39,895 bases of DNA, from positions 1 through 39,895 of the forward strand of contig CABVRS010000013.1 of assembly GCA_902500745.1 (NCBI GenBank). The letters run 5' to 3'. Position 1 is the first letter of the stretch. Each line of letters starts with the position of its first letter. The translations under genes were made by a program, and so were the position numbers. The notes beneath the pieces are model-generated. The model saw only the letters and a program-made list of their open reading frames with translations, had not been told where the DNA came from and ran no database searches. This document shows positions 15,489 to 24,219 of this stretch, piece by piece. Source of the DNA: an uncultured Nitrospira sp. Its GTDB lineage: Bacteria; Nitrospirota; Nitrospiria; Nitrospirales; Nitrospiraceae.

Positions 15489-17477
15489 ATGAGACACACA
15501 CTGCCTCTGCCTGGAAGATGTCTGGCCGCTGTTCTTTTCACCGCTCTCGGCTTAGGAGCCTACGGTTGTGGCGACTCAGCCAGCGTCAACCCTGTGGTGG
15601 AACTGGCCAGCCTGTCAGTCGGACTTACGAACGGGTCTGCAACGCTCCAACCTGGTTTCAGCGGTGGAACCACCCAATACCGAGTCGATGTCACCACCGA
15701 CGTTCCGACAGTGACCGTCACTGCTCAGGCAGCAGTGGCCAGCGATACCGTTACGATCGATGGGCAGAGAACGACGAGCCGGTCCATTAGCCTAGACCCT
15801 CCAGGGTCAACGACTGTCATTAATGTCGTTGTGTCAGAAGCAGACACGAATTCTAGAACGTACGTCATCCGGGTGGTCAGAGCCGGTCTAGCCGGAAATA
15901 ATTCACTCGAAAACTTAACCGTATCGCCCGGGCCCCTGGCTCCCACCTTCGATGAGAACTTGCAATCCTATACCGCCAGTGTGGCCAACAACGTCGGAAG
16001 TGTCACGGTGACCCCTACGCTGTCGGATCCAGCTGCGACGATGACGGTGAACGGACAAGACACCAACTCAGGGCAGACCCGTACGATTACTCTCAACGGC
16101 GGTGGCCAAAGTACGACTATCACGATAATTGTGACGGCACAGAACGGCAATTCGAAGACGTATGTGGTCGACGTGAGTCGTGGGAGATCAAACAATAACA
16201 ACTTGCAGAGTTTAGGTATTTCGCCGGGTACGTTATCTCCAACTTTCCGCGCCGGCACAACCGGCTACACGGTCAATTTGCCGGCCACTCTGGCAAGCAA
16301 TGTGACTAGCGTCACGGTCACACCGAGGCTACAGGATACCGTGGCAACCATGAGCGTCAATGGGCAAACCACGACATCTGGACAGGCCCGAACCACTCCG
16401 CTGCCGGCACCAGGCTCCAACACCTTTATCAATATGGTGGTAGTTGCCCAGGACGGAAGCCCAAAAACCTATACCGTAAACGTTATTCGGGCTGCCCCTG
16501 GCGGAATTAACAACCTGACGGGTCTGACTGTGGCCCCGGGTGGTCTAGATCCAAATTTTAACGCCAACACCACGAGCTATACCGTCAATGTGGGCAGTGG
16601 CGTATCCAGCGTCACGGTCACGCCCACTGAGCAAGATACGGCAGCGACCACGAGCGTGAACGGGCAAGCCACCAACTCGGGACAAGCGCGAACCATAACC
16701 TTGACCGGAGCTGGTTCGAATACCTTGATCAATATCGCTGTGACCGCCCCCAACGGCAACCAGAAAACCTATACCGTAAACGTCATTCGGGCCGCCCTTG
16801 GTGGAAATGACAGTCTCGTGAATTTGACCGTATCGCCGGGCACCCTGAGCCCCGCGTTTACTGTTGCCAGGACTCTTCCATATACCGTAAACGACGTCGA
16901 CAGTACCGCTACTGCCATTCTCGTGACCGCCGTTCCCCAGGATTCAAGTGCAACTGTGGAGATCAATAGCCAAGCGGGGAACTCTCGTTCCATCCCGCTC
17001 TCAGGCGGTCCATCCAACACCGATATAGAAGTTCACGTGATCGCGCCGAACGGCAACGATAGGACGTACCTCATTACCGTCAACCAACCAGCGCCTGCGA
17101 CACCACCAGCCCCAGCGACTGCACCAGACCTAATACCCCAGTCTGACTCGTGTCCGCTACTTGAACCTCCCGATCCTCTTGATCCTAATCAGTGCGCGCC
17201 TGGCACCAGTAGGGAGGACAACATTACCAACGTCAATACACCGAGTTTCACAATATCTCAGCCGGGTGCAGGAGAAACTCCGCACCTCTATGTTGATGGG
17301 ACAAAGGTCAAAGACGGATTTGATCAAGGAGCCAACACCCTCACTCCACCGTCACCGCTGAGCGATGGAGTCCATTCAATTACCAGCAGAGTATCCATCG
17401 GAGAGAATGAGTCTGGTCCGAGCCCAGCGCTAAGTGTGACGATCGATACAGGAGCCCCTGGGACACCGTTGCCTTAA
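15489..17477 (+). CDS. Cadherin-like repeat lipoprotein, paralogue 2, with C-terminal Ig-like domain
   Basis: The protein has 662 residues. The signal peptide ends in GAYGC, followed by the tether GDSASVNPVVEL. Five cadherin-like beta-sandwich repeats cover about residues 36-540, with typical ends such as KTYTVNVIRAA. Unlike its paralogues it continues with a Pro/Ala-rich linker containing two cysteines (SCPLLEPPDPLDPNQC) and one bacterial Ig-like module (TPSFTISQPGAGETPHLYVD, then DGVHSITSRVS, ending TIDTGAPGTPLP). Modules of that kind normally occur in series, so the protein may be shortened at its C-terminus. I chose ATG 15489, not GTG 15474, because it aligns with the MKH/MRH starts of the paralogues and has TTAGG six bases upstream. 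Confidence 0.85.
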   Translation: MRHTLPLPGRCLAAVLFTALGLGAYGCGDSASVNPVVELASLSVGLTNGSATLQPGFSGGTTQYRVDVTTDVPTVTVTAQAAVASDTVTIDGQRTTSRSISLDPPGSTTVINVVVSEADTNSRTYVIRVVRAGLAGNNSLENLTVSPGPLAPTFDENLQSYTASVANNVGSVTVTPTLSDPAATMTVNGQDTNSGQTRTITLNGGGQSTTITIIVTAQNGNSKTYVVDVSRGRSNNNNLQSLGISPGTLSPTFRAGTTGYTVNLPATLASNVTSVTVTPRLQDTVATMSVNGQTTTSGQARTTPLPAPGSNTFINMVVVAQDGSPKTYTVNVIRAAPGGINNLTGLTVAPGGLDPNFNANTTSYTVNVGSGVSSVTVTPTEQDTAATTSVNGQATNSGQARTITLTGAGSNTLINIAVTAPNGNQKTYTVNVIRAALGGNDSLVNLTVSPGTLSPAFTVARTLPYTVNDVDSTATAILVTAVPQDSSATVEINSQAGNSRSIPLSGGPSNTDIEVHVIAPNGNDRTYLITVNQPAPATPPAPATAPDLIPQSDSCPLLEPPDPLDPNQCAPGTSREDNITNVNTPSFTISQPGAGETPHLYVDGTKVKDGFDQGANTLTPPSPLSDGVHSITSRVSIGENESGPSPALSVTIDTGAPGTPLP

Positions 17478-17820
17478 ATATTGAGAGACAGGCTAGGAAA
17501 TACCAACGGGGTAACCGCCTCACAACGATCACGATCGTTTCACAGCCGTCTTGTTCTGTGAGCCGCATGCTCAAGGGGAAAATCGCATAACCCGTCTAGA
17601 ATTTCCTCTGCTCACGCAATCTCACCATTCGCTACCCTCACGACTCCTCATTCACGAGGTTGACCCGACCGCTCAGATTCGTTATACGTTTGATGGTGGA
17701 GCCTACGGCATTGGTCGTGACAGTTCGGTCTGGAGCCCACTCTTGACCACTGATTACCCATCAGTAGTCATCGAAAACGAGCGGGCCTCACGTCAAACAA
17801 ACAGAAAATCGGCAACCTTT
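17478..17820. other. 343-bp intergenic region between paralogues 2 and 3
   Basis: An open frame continues upstream of paralogue 3 through most of this region, but its sequence does not resemble a secreted protein start and lacks a ribosome-binding site. The only structured signal I see is a promoter-like pair at 17660-17688. Confidence 0.5.
17660..17688 (+). promoter_or_regulatory. Candidate promoter of paralogue 3
   Basis: TTGACC (17660-17665), 17 bases, then TATACG (17683-17688). The start would fall near 17695, leaving a leader of about 125 nt, similar to that predicted for paralogue 2. Confidence 0.35.
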
Positions 17821-19416
17821 ATGAAACACTTCTCCATCGTCGTGAGACCATATCTAGCCACTGGTCTTCTCATTGCCACGGGATTGAGCCTCTATAGCTG
17901 CGGAGACTCAGCATCAGTCAACCCAGCGGTGGAACTTTCCCGCTTGACGGTCAGCCCCGGTACGCTCGCACCAGCTTTTAATGGAGCTACGACCCAGTAT
18001 AGTGTCGATCTTGCCAACAGCGTCACAACGACCACCGTCACCGCTCAGCCGGCAGTATCCGGTGACACCGTGACGATCAATGGGCAAGCCTCCACCAGCC
18101 GCGTCATTACGCTGGGGCCGGCCGGATCGACGACTCCGGTGAATATCGTCGTGTCGGAATCGGACACGAATTCGAGAGCCTATACCGTACTCATCACCAG
18201 AGCAGGTTTGACGGGAGAAAATTCGCTGCAGAGATTGTCGATCTCCCCTGGGACTCTCGACCCAGCATTTAATCTGAATACGCTCAACTACACAGTGAAT
18301 GTCGCCAGCAGCGTCGCCACTATGAGGGTCACGCCCACAGTACAAGATCCACTTGCTGCGCTCCGAGTGAATGGACAAGCCGCCGTCTCCGGTCAAGCCC
18401 AAACCATTCCACTGAACAACCCTGGGCAAAGTACCGTCATCAGCGTGGTGGTGACCGCACAGAACGGCACGCCAAAACAGTACACGCTGGTCGTCTCTCG
18501 CGCAGCCCTCGGCGGGAACAATGATCTCCAGAGGTTGCGCGTGTCACCAGGATCCTTGGACCCTTCATTTAGTGCAAGCAGAACGAGCTATGCCGTCGAT
18601 GTCGGCGGAAGAGTTGAAAGGATTTCCGTCACCGCGGCTCCTGAGGATGCGAATGCGGGCCTCGCAATCAATGGACAAGCCACTAACTCCGGGCAAGCTC
18701 GCTCAATTGAGTTGGGACCAGCTGGATCGAGCACAGGAATACAAGTGATCGTAACTGCACAGAACGGAAGCCAAAAACCGTACCTCATCACCGTGACCCG
18801 CGCGGCGCTTTCGGCAGATAACAACTTAGAAGCCCTCAGCGTGTCCCCAGGCACCTTGACTCCTGGCTTTTCCTCCGGCACTACGCAGTACGCCGTCGAG
18901 GTAGCAACCGGCGTCACCAGTGTCGCGGTCACGGCCACCAAGTCCGACCCCAATGCTGTCATAACTGGAGATATCACGAATAGTGGGCAAGCGAACATTC
19001 CGCTCGACGGACCTGGGACCACGAAGACCATATCCATGACCGTCGCTGCACCGAATGGCGACACCAAGACCTATGCCATCACCGTGACTCGATTAGCACC
19101 CTCGACAGACGCCGGCCTATCTGACTTGCGAGTCAATGCCGGCACTTTGACTCCAGCATTTAGCTCTGGTCAGCAGAACTACACGGTTGATGTTGCAAGT
19201 GCCGTAGACAGCATCACCGTCTCCGCGACTAAATCTGACCCTGACGCTAGAATGTCTGCATTGGGAAGAACGATCGCCAATTCGGGAGATGCTTCCGGAA
19301 GCGTGACCGTACTGATCGGCCTGGGAACCAGCGCATCCATAGCGATCTCTGTGATCGCAGAAGATCAGGTGAGCACGAAGACATACACAATTAATGTGAA
19401 TCGACCATCCCGCTAG
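17821..19416 (+). CDS. Cadherin-like beta-sandwich repeat lipoprotein, paralogue 3 (five repeats)
   Basis: This 531-residue protein has a signal peptide (VVRPYLATGLLIATGLSLYSC) and the same GDSASVNPAVEL tether as its paralogues, then five cadherin-like beta-sandwich repeats and nothing else. Repeat 1 is the conserved special version (AQPAVSGDTVTINGQ). Repeats 4 and 5 carry VTATKSDPNAV and VSATKSDPDARM, which mark a subgroup also found in paralogue 4. I chose ATG 17821 because it begins the signal peptide and aligns with the MKH starts of the family; the open frame upstream to 17551 is not signal-like. Paralogue 4 begins 74 bases downstream, so the two are probably co-transcribed. Confidence 0.85.
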   Translation: MKHFSIVVRPYLATGLLIATGLSLYSCGDSASVNPAVELSRLTVSPGTLAPAFNGATTQYSVDLANSVTTTTVTAQPAVSGDTVTINGQASTSRVITLGPAGSTTPVNIVVSESDTNSRAYTVLITRAGLTGENSLQRLSISPGTLDPAFNLNTLNYTVNVASSVATMRVTPTVQDPLAALRVNGQAAVSGQAQTIPLNNPGQSTVISVVVTAQNGTPKQYTLVVSRAALGGNNDLQRLRVSPGSLDPSFSASRTSYAVDVGGRVERISVTAAPEDANAGLAINGQATNSGQARSIELGPAGSSTGIQVIVTAQNGSQKPYLITVTRAALSADNNLEALSVSPGTLTPGFSSGTTQYAVEVATGVTSVAVTATKSDPNAVITGDITNSGQANIPLDGPGTTKTISMTVAAPNGDTKTYAITVTRLAPSTDAGLSDLRVNAGTLTPAFSSGQQNYTVDVASAVDSITVSATKSDPDARMSALGRTIANSGDASGSVTVLIGLGTSASIAISVIAEDQVSTKTYTINVNRPSR

Positions 19417-19490
19417 CATTGAGGATTATTCTTGAGCTTCGGAGGCCCAGTTAACTGGTTTATCAATTGCCAGAAAGAGAACACCCCTGC

Positions 19491-20489
19491 ATGAAACATA
19501 CGCTTGCCATTGCACGCCAATCTCTAGTGTTGCTTTTATTGATGACGATTGGCTTAGGAGCCTCCGGCTGTGGGGATTCAGCATCGATTAACCCAGAAGT
19601 AGAACTTGCGAGCTTGACGGTTACACCCGGGACACTTCAGCCGGCCTTTGCGAGCACAACAACCCGATACAACGTTGATGTCTCCACCAGCGTCACGAGT
19701 GTGACCATCACCGCGCAACCGCGAGTGGCCGGCGACACGGTAACGATTGGTGACCAACAGACGACGAGCCGGTCTATTCCCGTAGGCCAGGCCGGAGATC
19801 CCCCCACGATCGTCAGCATTGTAGTGTCCGAATCGACGACCAAGTCGAGAACCTATACGGTCGTTCTCAACAAGGTCCCCTTAGCAGGCAACAACGACTT
19901 GTCGCAATTGTTGGTCATACCCGCCGGATTGTCTCCTGCGTTCGCTCCAAGCGAGCAAGACTACACCTTGGACGTGGCGACCGATGTCACCTCGGTAATT
20001 GTGGCCGCGACCAAGTCCGATCCGAATGCCGTGATATCGGGTGGTGATGTACCTAACGATGGGCAAGCGAGTATCCCGCTCGACGGGCCAGGAACGACGA
20101 AAAACGTCTTGATCACCGTCACGGCACAAAATGGAAACGCAAAGACCTACCGCATCTCCATCAAACGAGCGGCGCCCATGGACAACAATAATCTGTCTGG
20201 CTTGACTGTGAACGCCGGTACGTTAGATCCAGCCTTTGCGGCAGGGATACAGATCTATACGGTGAACGTTTCGAGCGGCGTTGACCGTATAACCGTTTCG
20301 GCAACCAAGTCTGACCCGCAGGCCGTGATGTCTGCTTTCGGCTCGGTCATCGCTGCGGCAGGGGTTCCTACTGGTCAAACGTCCGCTTCGCTGGGGTTAA
20401 ATACCACCACACCCATATTGATTACCGTCAGGGCGCCGAATGGGAATCCCAAAACATACACTGTCAACGTATTCCGGCCGAATCGCTGA
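19491..20489 (+). CDS. Cadherin-like beta-sandwich repeat lipoprotein, paralogue 4 (three repeats)
   Basis: The shortest of the four, 332 residues. The signal peptide ends in GASGC and is followed by GDSASINPEVEL. Three cadherin-like beta-sandwich repeats follow: the special repeat 1 (AQPRVAGDTVTIGDQ), then two of the KSDPNAV/KSDPQAV subtype. These last two correspond best to repeats 4 and 5 of paralogue 3, so this gene looks like a version without the two inner repeats. ATG 19491 fits the family start; an in-frame ATG at 19467 would add eight residues. It ends the array and meets the two-component genes tail to tail, 73 bp away. Confidence 0.83.
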   Translation: MKHTLAIARQSLVLLLLMTIGLGASGCGDSASINPEVELASLTVTPGTLQPAFASTTTRYNVDVSTSVTSVTITAQPRVAGDTVTIGDQQTTSRSIPVGQAGDPPTIVSIVVSESTTKSRTYTVVLNKVPLAGNNDLSQLLVIPAGLSPAFAPSEQDYTLDVATDVTSVIVAATKSDPNAVISGGDVPNDGQASIPLDGPGTTKNVLITVTAQNGNAKTYRISIKRAAPMDNNNLSGLTVNAGTLDPAFAAGIQIYTVNVSSGVDRITVSATKSDPQAVMSAFGSVIAAAGVPTGQTSASLGLNTTTPILITVRAPNGNPKTYTVNVFRPNR

Positions 20490-20562
20490 CAGAACGCTTA
20501 GTCTTCCACTGCTGGGACAGACGGCGATGGCTCGGAATACAGGCTCGTAGCAGCAGAATATT

Positions 20563-21234
20563 TTACCGCTTCGGATCCAGCTCGATCAGTCCCTTGCGGA
20601 TGGCGGTGATGGCGGCTTGTGTGCGATCGTAGACCTGCAGCTTGTGGAAGATGTTCCGGACGTGATTCTTCACGGTCTTTTCGCTGAGATCAAGGCTATT
20701 GGCGATCTCCTTGTTGGTTTTTCCATCCGCCACTAATCGTAAGACGGTGATTTCACGCTCAGTCAAATCATGTTCGGCCCACGCCGACTTCTTCCCTTTC
20801 TTTTGGGCCATCAGCGAGAATTCGGCCAAAATTTTACTGGCGACCGAGGGATGGATCAGCGATTCACCGCGATAGATCGCACGAATGGCCGCAACGATTT
20901 GAGACGATTCGGAGTCTTTCAGCAAGTACCCCGTCGCTCCCGCTCGCACAAGGTCGAAGATGTATTGTTGTTCCTCATACATCGTCAGCGCGACGATACC
21001 GATGTGCGGAAACTCGCGCTTAACTTGTCGCGTGGCCTCCACCCCACCCATCTTCGGCATGCTCACATCCATGAGAATCACATCGGGAAGCAGCGTGCGG
21101 GCTTTCTCGACAGCCTCGGCCCCATCCTGGGCTTCGCCGATGACGTGAATATCCTCTTTGGTTTTGAGAATAGCCGCCAAGCCTTCTCGGACCACCCGAT
21201 GGTCGTCGGCGATGAGGACTTTAATCTTCTCCAT
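20563..21234 (-). CDS. NarL/FixJ-type response regulator
   Basis: This 223-residue regulator has a receiver domain (about 1-122) with the acidic pair DD at residues 10-11, phosphoacceptor Asp56 (VILMDVSMPKMGG) and the conserved Thr and Lys (ALT; LLKDSES). A LuxR-type helix-turn-helix follows (about 155-220): LTEREITVLRLVADGKTNKE, then SEKTVKNHVRNIFHKL. It should bind DNA as a dimer once phosphorylated by the kinase encoded just upstream, whose stop codon it overlaps by 14 bases, so translation is probably coupled. Its targets are unknown. The convergent cadherin-like lipoprotein genes are a plausible target by proximity only. Confidence 0.9.
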   Translation of the reverse strand: MEKIKVLIADDHRVVREGLAAILKTKEDIHVIGEAQDGAEAVEKARTLLPDVILMDVSMPKMGGVEATRQVKREFPHIGIVALTMYEEQQYIFDLVRAGATGYLLKDSESSQIVAAIRAIYRGESLIHPSVASKILAEFSLMAQKKGKKSAWAEHDLTEREITVLRLVADGKTNKEIANSLDLSEKTVKNHVRNIFHKLQVYDRTQAAITAIRKGLIELDPKR

Positions 21235-22288
21235 TGCCTATCTCCTCCTTATTGCCCAACGGCACTTCAACGATGAGTTTGGTGCCTTTCCCCGGTTTCG
21301 ATTCTACACGGCCTTCTCCGCCGACTAATCGCGCTCGCTCCAAGATACCCTTGATACCAAAATGGTCCCACTTTTCAGGGTCACGGAGCACCGTCTCCAT
21401 ATCAAAGCCGACTCCATTGTCGGTAATCGTGACTCGTAGTAAGTCCACATCCATGTCCAGCTTGATCGACACACGGTCGGCTTTGGCATGTTTTTCAACG
21501 TTACTCAGCGCTTCCTGGATGATGCGAAAAAGAAAGACCTTGGTTCGTGGGAAAAGAGTCTGCTCATCCCCCGTCACGGTAAACTTCGTGACAATGTGCG
21601 TCTGAGTCTGGTACGACGCAAAATAATTCGTCAGGCCAGGAATGAGATCCATTTTTTCATAGTGCAGCGGACGAAGATTAAAGATCACTTGGCGGGCTTC
21701 CTGAATGGCCAGCTTGAGTTGAGCCTTGCTCTCCTTGATGGTGGCCAAACTGGCTCGCGGGTTCTTCCGGATCAACTGCTGACAGAGATCCAACTTGAAG
21801 TTCACACCCGCCAAAATCTGCACGAATCCGTCGTGGATTTCACAGGCGATTCTGGTTCGTTCGTCCGTCACGGCTGCGCCCGTTTCTTTCACGTAGAGCC
21901 GATAGAGAGACTGATATTTGTTCAAGGTCTTCTCGATCTCCGCCGTCGCGCGAATACGAGCCTCAATCAACTCCCACATGAATTTTGCGCTGGCACCGCC
22001 GATGATGGTCACCCCCATACGGTGGAAATCTTGAAGGAACTTCCACACTTCCGCATCACCAGACACATCGATGATCAAATCAACTTGCTCCATGGTCAAT
22101 AACTGCTGATAGTCGTGGGTAATGGGAATCTTCAGTTGTTTGGCCAGATTCAGACCGAGCGCTTCCGGATTGCTTTCAGCTACGCCGACGATCTGAACAA
22201 GAGGATCGTTCGCAAAAATTTCCATCAGTGCCGTGCCGCCTCGACCGGCACCGATAATGGCGACGCTCGTCGCCACCGGAGTCGGCAT
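21221..22288 (-). CDS. Histidine kinase with N-terminal Rossmann (NAD(P)-binding-like) domain
   Basis: From ATG 22288 the protein has 355 residues and no membrane segment, so the sensor is cytoplasmic. Residues 6-105 form a Rossmann-like domain: SVAIIGAGRGGTALMEIF has the dinucleotide loop, and VQIVGVAE and VDLIIDVSGD follow as in dehydrogenase or Gfo/Idh-type folds. A helical linker leads to a HisKA_3 dimerisation domain with phospho-acceptor His152 (IACEIHDGFVQILAGV). The HATPase domain has EALSNVEKHA, DNGVGFD and GIKGILER. The core is of the NarX/DesK class that pairs with LuxR-type regulators, which fits the overlapping downstream gene. The earlier ATG at 22324 is unlikely because the promoter -10 box ends only three bases before it. 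Confidence 0.85.
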   Translation of the reverse strand: MPTPVATSVAIIGAGRGGTALMEIFANDPLVQIVGVAESNPEALGLNLAKQLKIPITHDYQQLLTMEQVDLIIDVSGDAEVWKFLQDFHRMGVTIIGGASAKFMWELIEARIRATAEIEKTLNKYQSLYRLYVKETGAAVTDERTRIACEIHDGFVQILAGVNFKLDLCQQLIRKNPRASLATIKESKAQLKLAIQEARQVIFNLRPLHYEKMDLIPGLTNYFASYQTQTHIVTKFTVTGDEQTLFPRTKVFLFRIIQEALSNVEKHAKADRVSIKLDMDVDLLRVTITDNGVGFDMETVLRDPEKWDHFGIKGILERARLVGGEGRVESKPGKGTKLIVEVPLGNKEEIGNGED

Positions 22289-22327
22289 ATGACGTCGTCC
22301 ACGCTGAGAGGCTGGCTTATTCATCGG

Positions 22328-22356
22328 ATTAAAACGTTGCTCACGCTAACCGTCAA
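22328..22356 (-). promoter_or_regulatory. Probable promoter of the two-component operon
   Basis: On the minus strand TTGACG (22356-22351) is followed after 17 bases by TTTAAT (22333-22328). Transcription would begin near 22321, downstream of the ATG at 22324, so the kinase must start at ATG 22288 if this promoter is used. It lies in the gap after nrdR and implies separate transcription from the nrdR run. Confidence 0.5.
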
Positions 22357-22433
22357 CTTCCTTATGGGGAGAAGGGTGAACGAGAACGGTGCGAAGGAGC
22401 AGGGGGGGAACTGAGCGCAGTGTGGGTCTGACC

Positions 22434-22898
22434 TTAGCGTTCGCGTTGCTGTTGAGCCAACGTCTTCAACTCATCCATGAATTGCTCGATGTCCTTGAAC
22501 TCTCGATAGACGGATGCAAACCGGACATAGGCAACCTGGTCCAGTTGATGCAACTCTCGCATGACTTCCTCTCCCACCACCTGGCTTTCAATCTCCGTTT
22601 CGCCCATTTCCTGAATTCGCTTCTCGATCCGGTCGGTCACGGCTTCGATGGTGCCGGTGCTGATCGGCCGCTTTTCACAGGCTTTCTTCATCCCGAGCAG
22701 AATCTTCGTGCGGTCGAACGATTCCCGGCGTCCGTCTTTCTTCACCACGACCGGCAAAATTTCTTCAACCCGCTCGTAGGTGGTATAGCGTCGCTTACAA
22801 CCAAGACATTCGCGACGTCGACGAATGACCTCGCCTTCCTTGGCCATACGAGAGTCGACGACCTTGTCTTCGAGTTCATCGCAGAAGGGACATTTCAC
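22434..22898 (-). CDS. nrdR: Transcriptional repressor NrdR
   Basis: NrdR represses ribonucleotide reductase genes in response to ATP/dATP. The 154-residue product has an N-terminal zinc ribbon with Cys3, Cys6, Cys31 and Cys34 (VKCPFC and [13 protein letters not shown]). An ATP-cone domain follows (about residues 49-139: [17 protein letters not shown], ending with [11 protein letters not shown]). I chose GTG at 22898 because NrdR proteins universally begin with M-K/R-C-P; the longer in-frame ATG at 22967 would overlap glyA. It lies immediately after glyA, whose stop is 35 bases upstream, and is the last gene of the tdh-kbl-rplI-glyA-nrdR run. No reductase gene is in view. Confidence 0.95.
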   Translation of the reverse strand: MKCPFCDELEDKVVDSRMAKEGEVIRRRRECLGCKRRYTTYERVEEILPVVVKKDGRRESFDRTKILLGMKKACEKRPISTGTIEAVTDRIEKRIQEMGETEIESQVVGEEVMRELHQLDQVAYVRFASVYREFKDIEQFMDELKTLAQQQRER

Positions 22899-22933
22899 TG
22901 GGAGTGACCTACTCTCTCGCTCTCGGCTGACTG

Positions 22934-24208
22934 CTAGTAGGGGTGAAAGATTGGAAACCGAGCACACAACGCCTTCGCGTGCATGCGAACGTCTTCGAGT
23001 ACATCCGCTTCTTGCCGATGCAGAAGCACACGGTCGACTAAGCCAACGATCTGTTTCATCTCGGGTTCACCCATCCCACGCGTGGACACGATCGGCGACC
23101 CCAGCCGAATGCCGCTGGCGACGGCTGGTGGCTTTTCGTCGTAGGGGACGGCGTTCTTATTGACGATGATCCCAGCCGCATCAAGTGCCGCATCAGCCTC
23201 TTTCCCAGTGATCCCTTTGTTCGTGAGATTGAGGAGCATCAGGTGCGTATCAGTCCCGCCGGAGACGATCTTGTAACCGCGATCCACGAATTCTTTGGCC
23301 AGTGCCTTCGCATTGGCCAGGACTTGCTGCTGATAGCGCTTGAACGATGGCGACAAGGCCTCCTTGAAGGCCACCGCTTTGGCGGCGATCACATGCATCA
23401 ATGGTCCGCCCTGCAGACCGGGAAAGACTAGCTTGTCGACTCCCTTCGCATGTTCGGCTTTACACATCGTGACGCCGCCACGCGGACCGCGGAGGGTCTT
23501 ATGCGTCGTGGTGGTCACAAAATCGGCGTAGGGAACGGGATTCGGATGGAGCCCGGCTGCGATAAGCCCGGCAATATGGGCAATATCCACTAACAGATAA
23601 GCGCCGACCGATTTGGCAATCTGTTGGAATCGTGGGAAATCCAGCACACGCGCATAGGCACTGGCTCCGACCACGATCATGCGCGGACGGCATTCTTCCG
23701 CAACCTTTTGGACGGCATCGTAGTCGATGGTTTCGGTCTGACGATCCACACCGTACGAGAAGACGCGGAACAAGATCCCGGAGAAATTCACCTTGCTCCC
23801 ATGCGTGAGATGCCCTCCCTGGGCCAAGTCCATTCCAAGAATGGTATCACCCGCTTTGAGGACCGAGAGGTAGGCCGCCATGTTGGCCTGCGAGCCTGAA
23901 TGAGGCTGCACGTTGACATGTTCGGCGCCGAAGATTTGCTTGCATCGCTGAATAGCCAAATCTTCAACTTCATCGGCATGCTGGCACCCACCATAGTACC
24001 GCTTCCCTGGATAGCCTTCAGCATACTTGTTGGTGAGCAACGAACCTTGCGCCGCTAAGACTGCGGGACTGGCAAAATTTTCCGACGCAATCAACAGCAA
24101 TTTCTCACGTTGCCGGATTTCCTCCGCGTCAATCGCGGCACAGACCTCCGGATCTGCTGCCTTCAGGGCGTCCCAGGAACCAATTGCATAGCTGTTCATC
24201 GTGTCCAT
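22934..24208 (-). CDS. glyA: Serine hydroxymethyltransferase
   Basis: GlyA interconverts serine and glycine while loading or unloading the one-carbon unit on tetrahydrofolate (EC 2.1.2.1), with PLP as cofactor. The 424-residue length is normal. Visible signatures are [16 protein letters not shown] near residue 60, [12 protein letters not shown] near 98, [12 protein letters not shown] near 208, and the cofactor site [14 protein letters not shown] with Lys237. AGGG precedes ATG 24208 by nine bases. It begins 11 bases after rplI. With the upstream threonine dehydrogenase and KBL ligase it can turn threonine-derived glycine into serine and feed C1 metabolism. Confidence 0.97.
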   Translation of the reverse strand: MDTMNSYAIGSWDALKAADPEVCAAIDAEEIRQREKLLLIASENFASPAVLAAQGSLLTNKYAEGYPGKRYYGGCQHADEVEDLAIQRCKQIFGAEHVNVQPHSGSQANMAAYLSVLKAGDTILGMDLAQGGHLTHGSKVNFSGILFRVFSYGVDRQTETIDYDAVQKVAEECRPRMIVVGASAYARVLDFPRFQQIAKSVGAYLLVDIAHIAGLIAAGLHPNPVPYADFVTTTTHKTLRGPRGGVTMCKAEHAKGVDKLVFPGLQGGPLMHVIAAKAVAFKEALSPSFKRYQQQVLANAKALAKEFVDRGYKIVSGGTDTHLMLLNLTNKGITGKEADAALDAAGIIVNKNAVPYDEKPPAVASGIRLGSPIVSTRGMGEPEMKQIVGLVDRVLLHRQEADVLEDVRMHAKALCARFPIFHPY

Positions 24209-24219
24209 CGTCGAATACC

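Noticed and set aside
13538..20489. Periodic similarity as a possible CRISPR or satellite array
   Set aside because: The periodicity is about 290-320 bp, imperfect, and explained by repeated protein domains in frame.
20509..20556. CTGCTG and CAGCAG inverted pair between the array and the regulator as a bidirectional terminator
   Set aside because: The loop is about 36 bases and the stem only six; no proper T-run follows on either strand.
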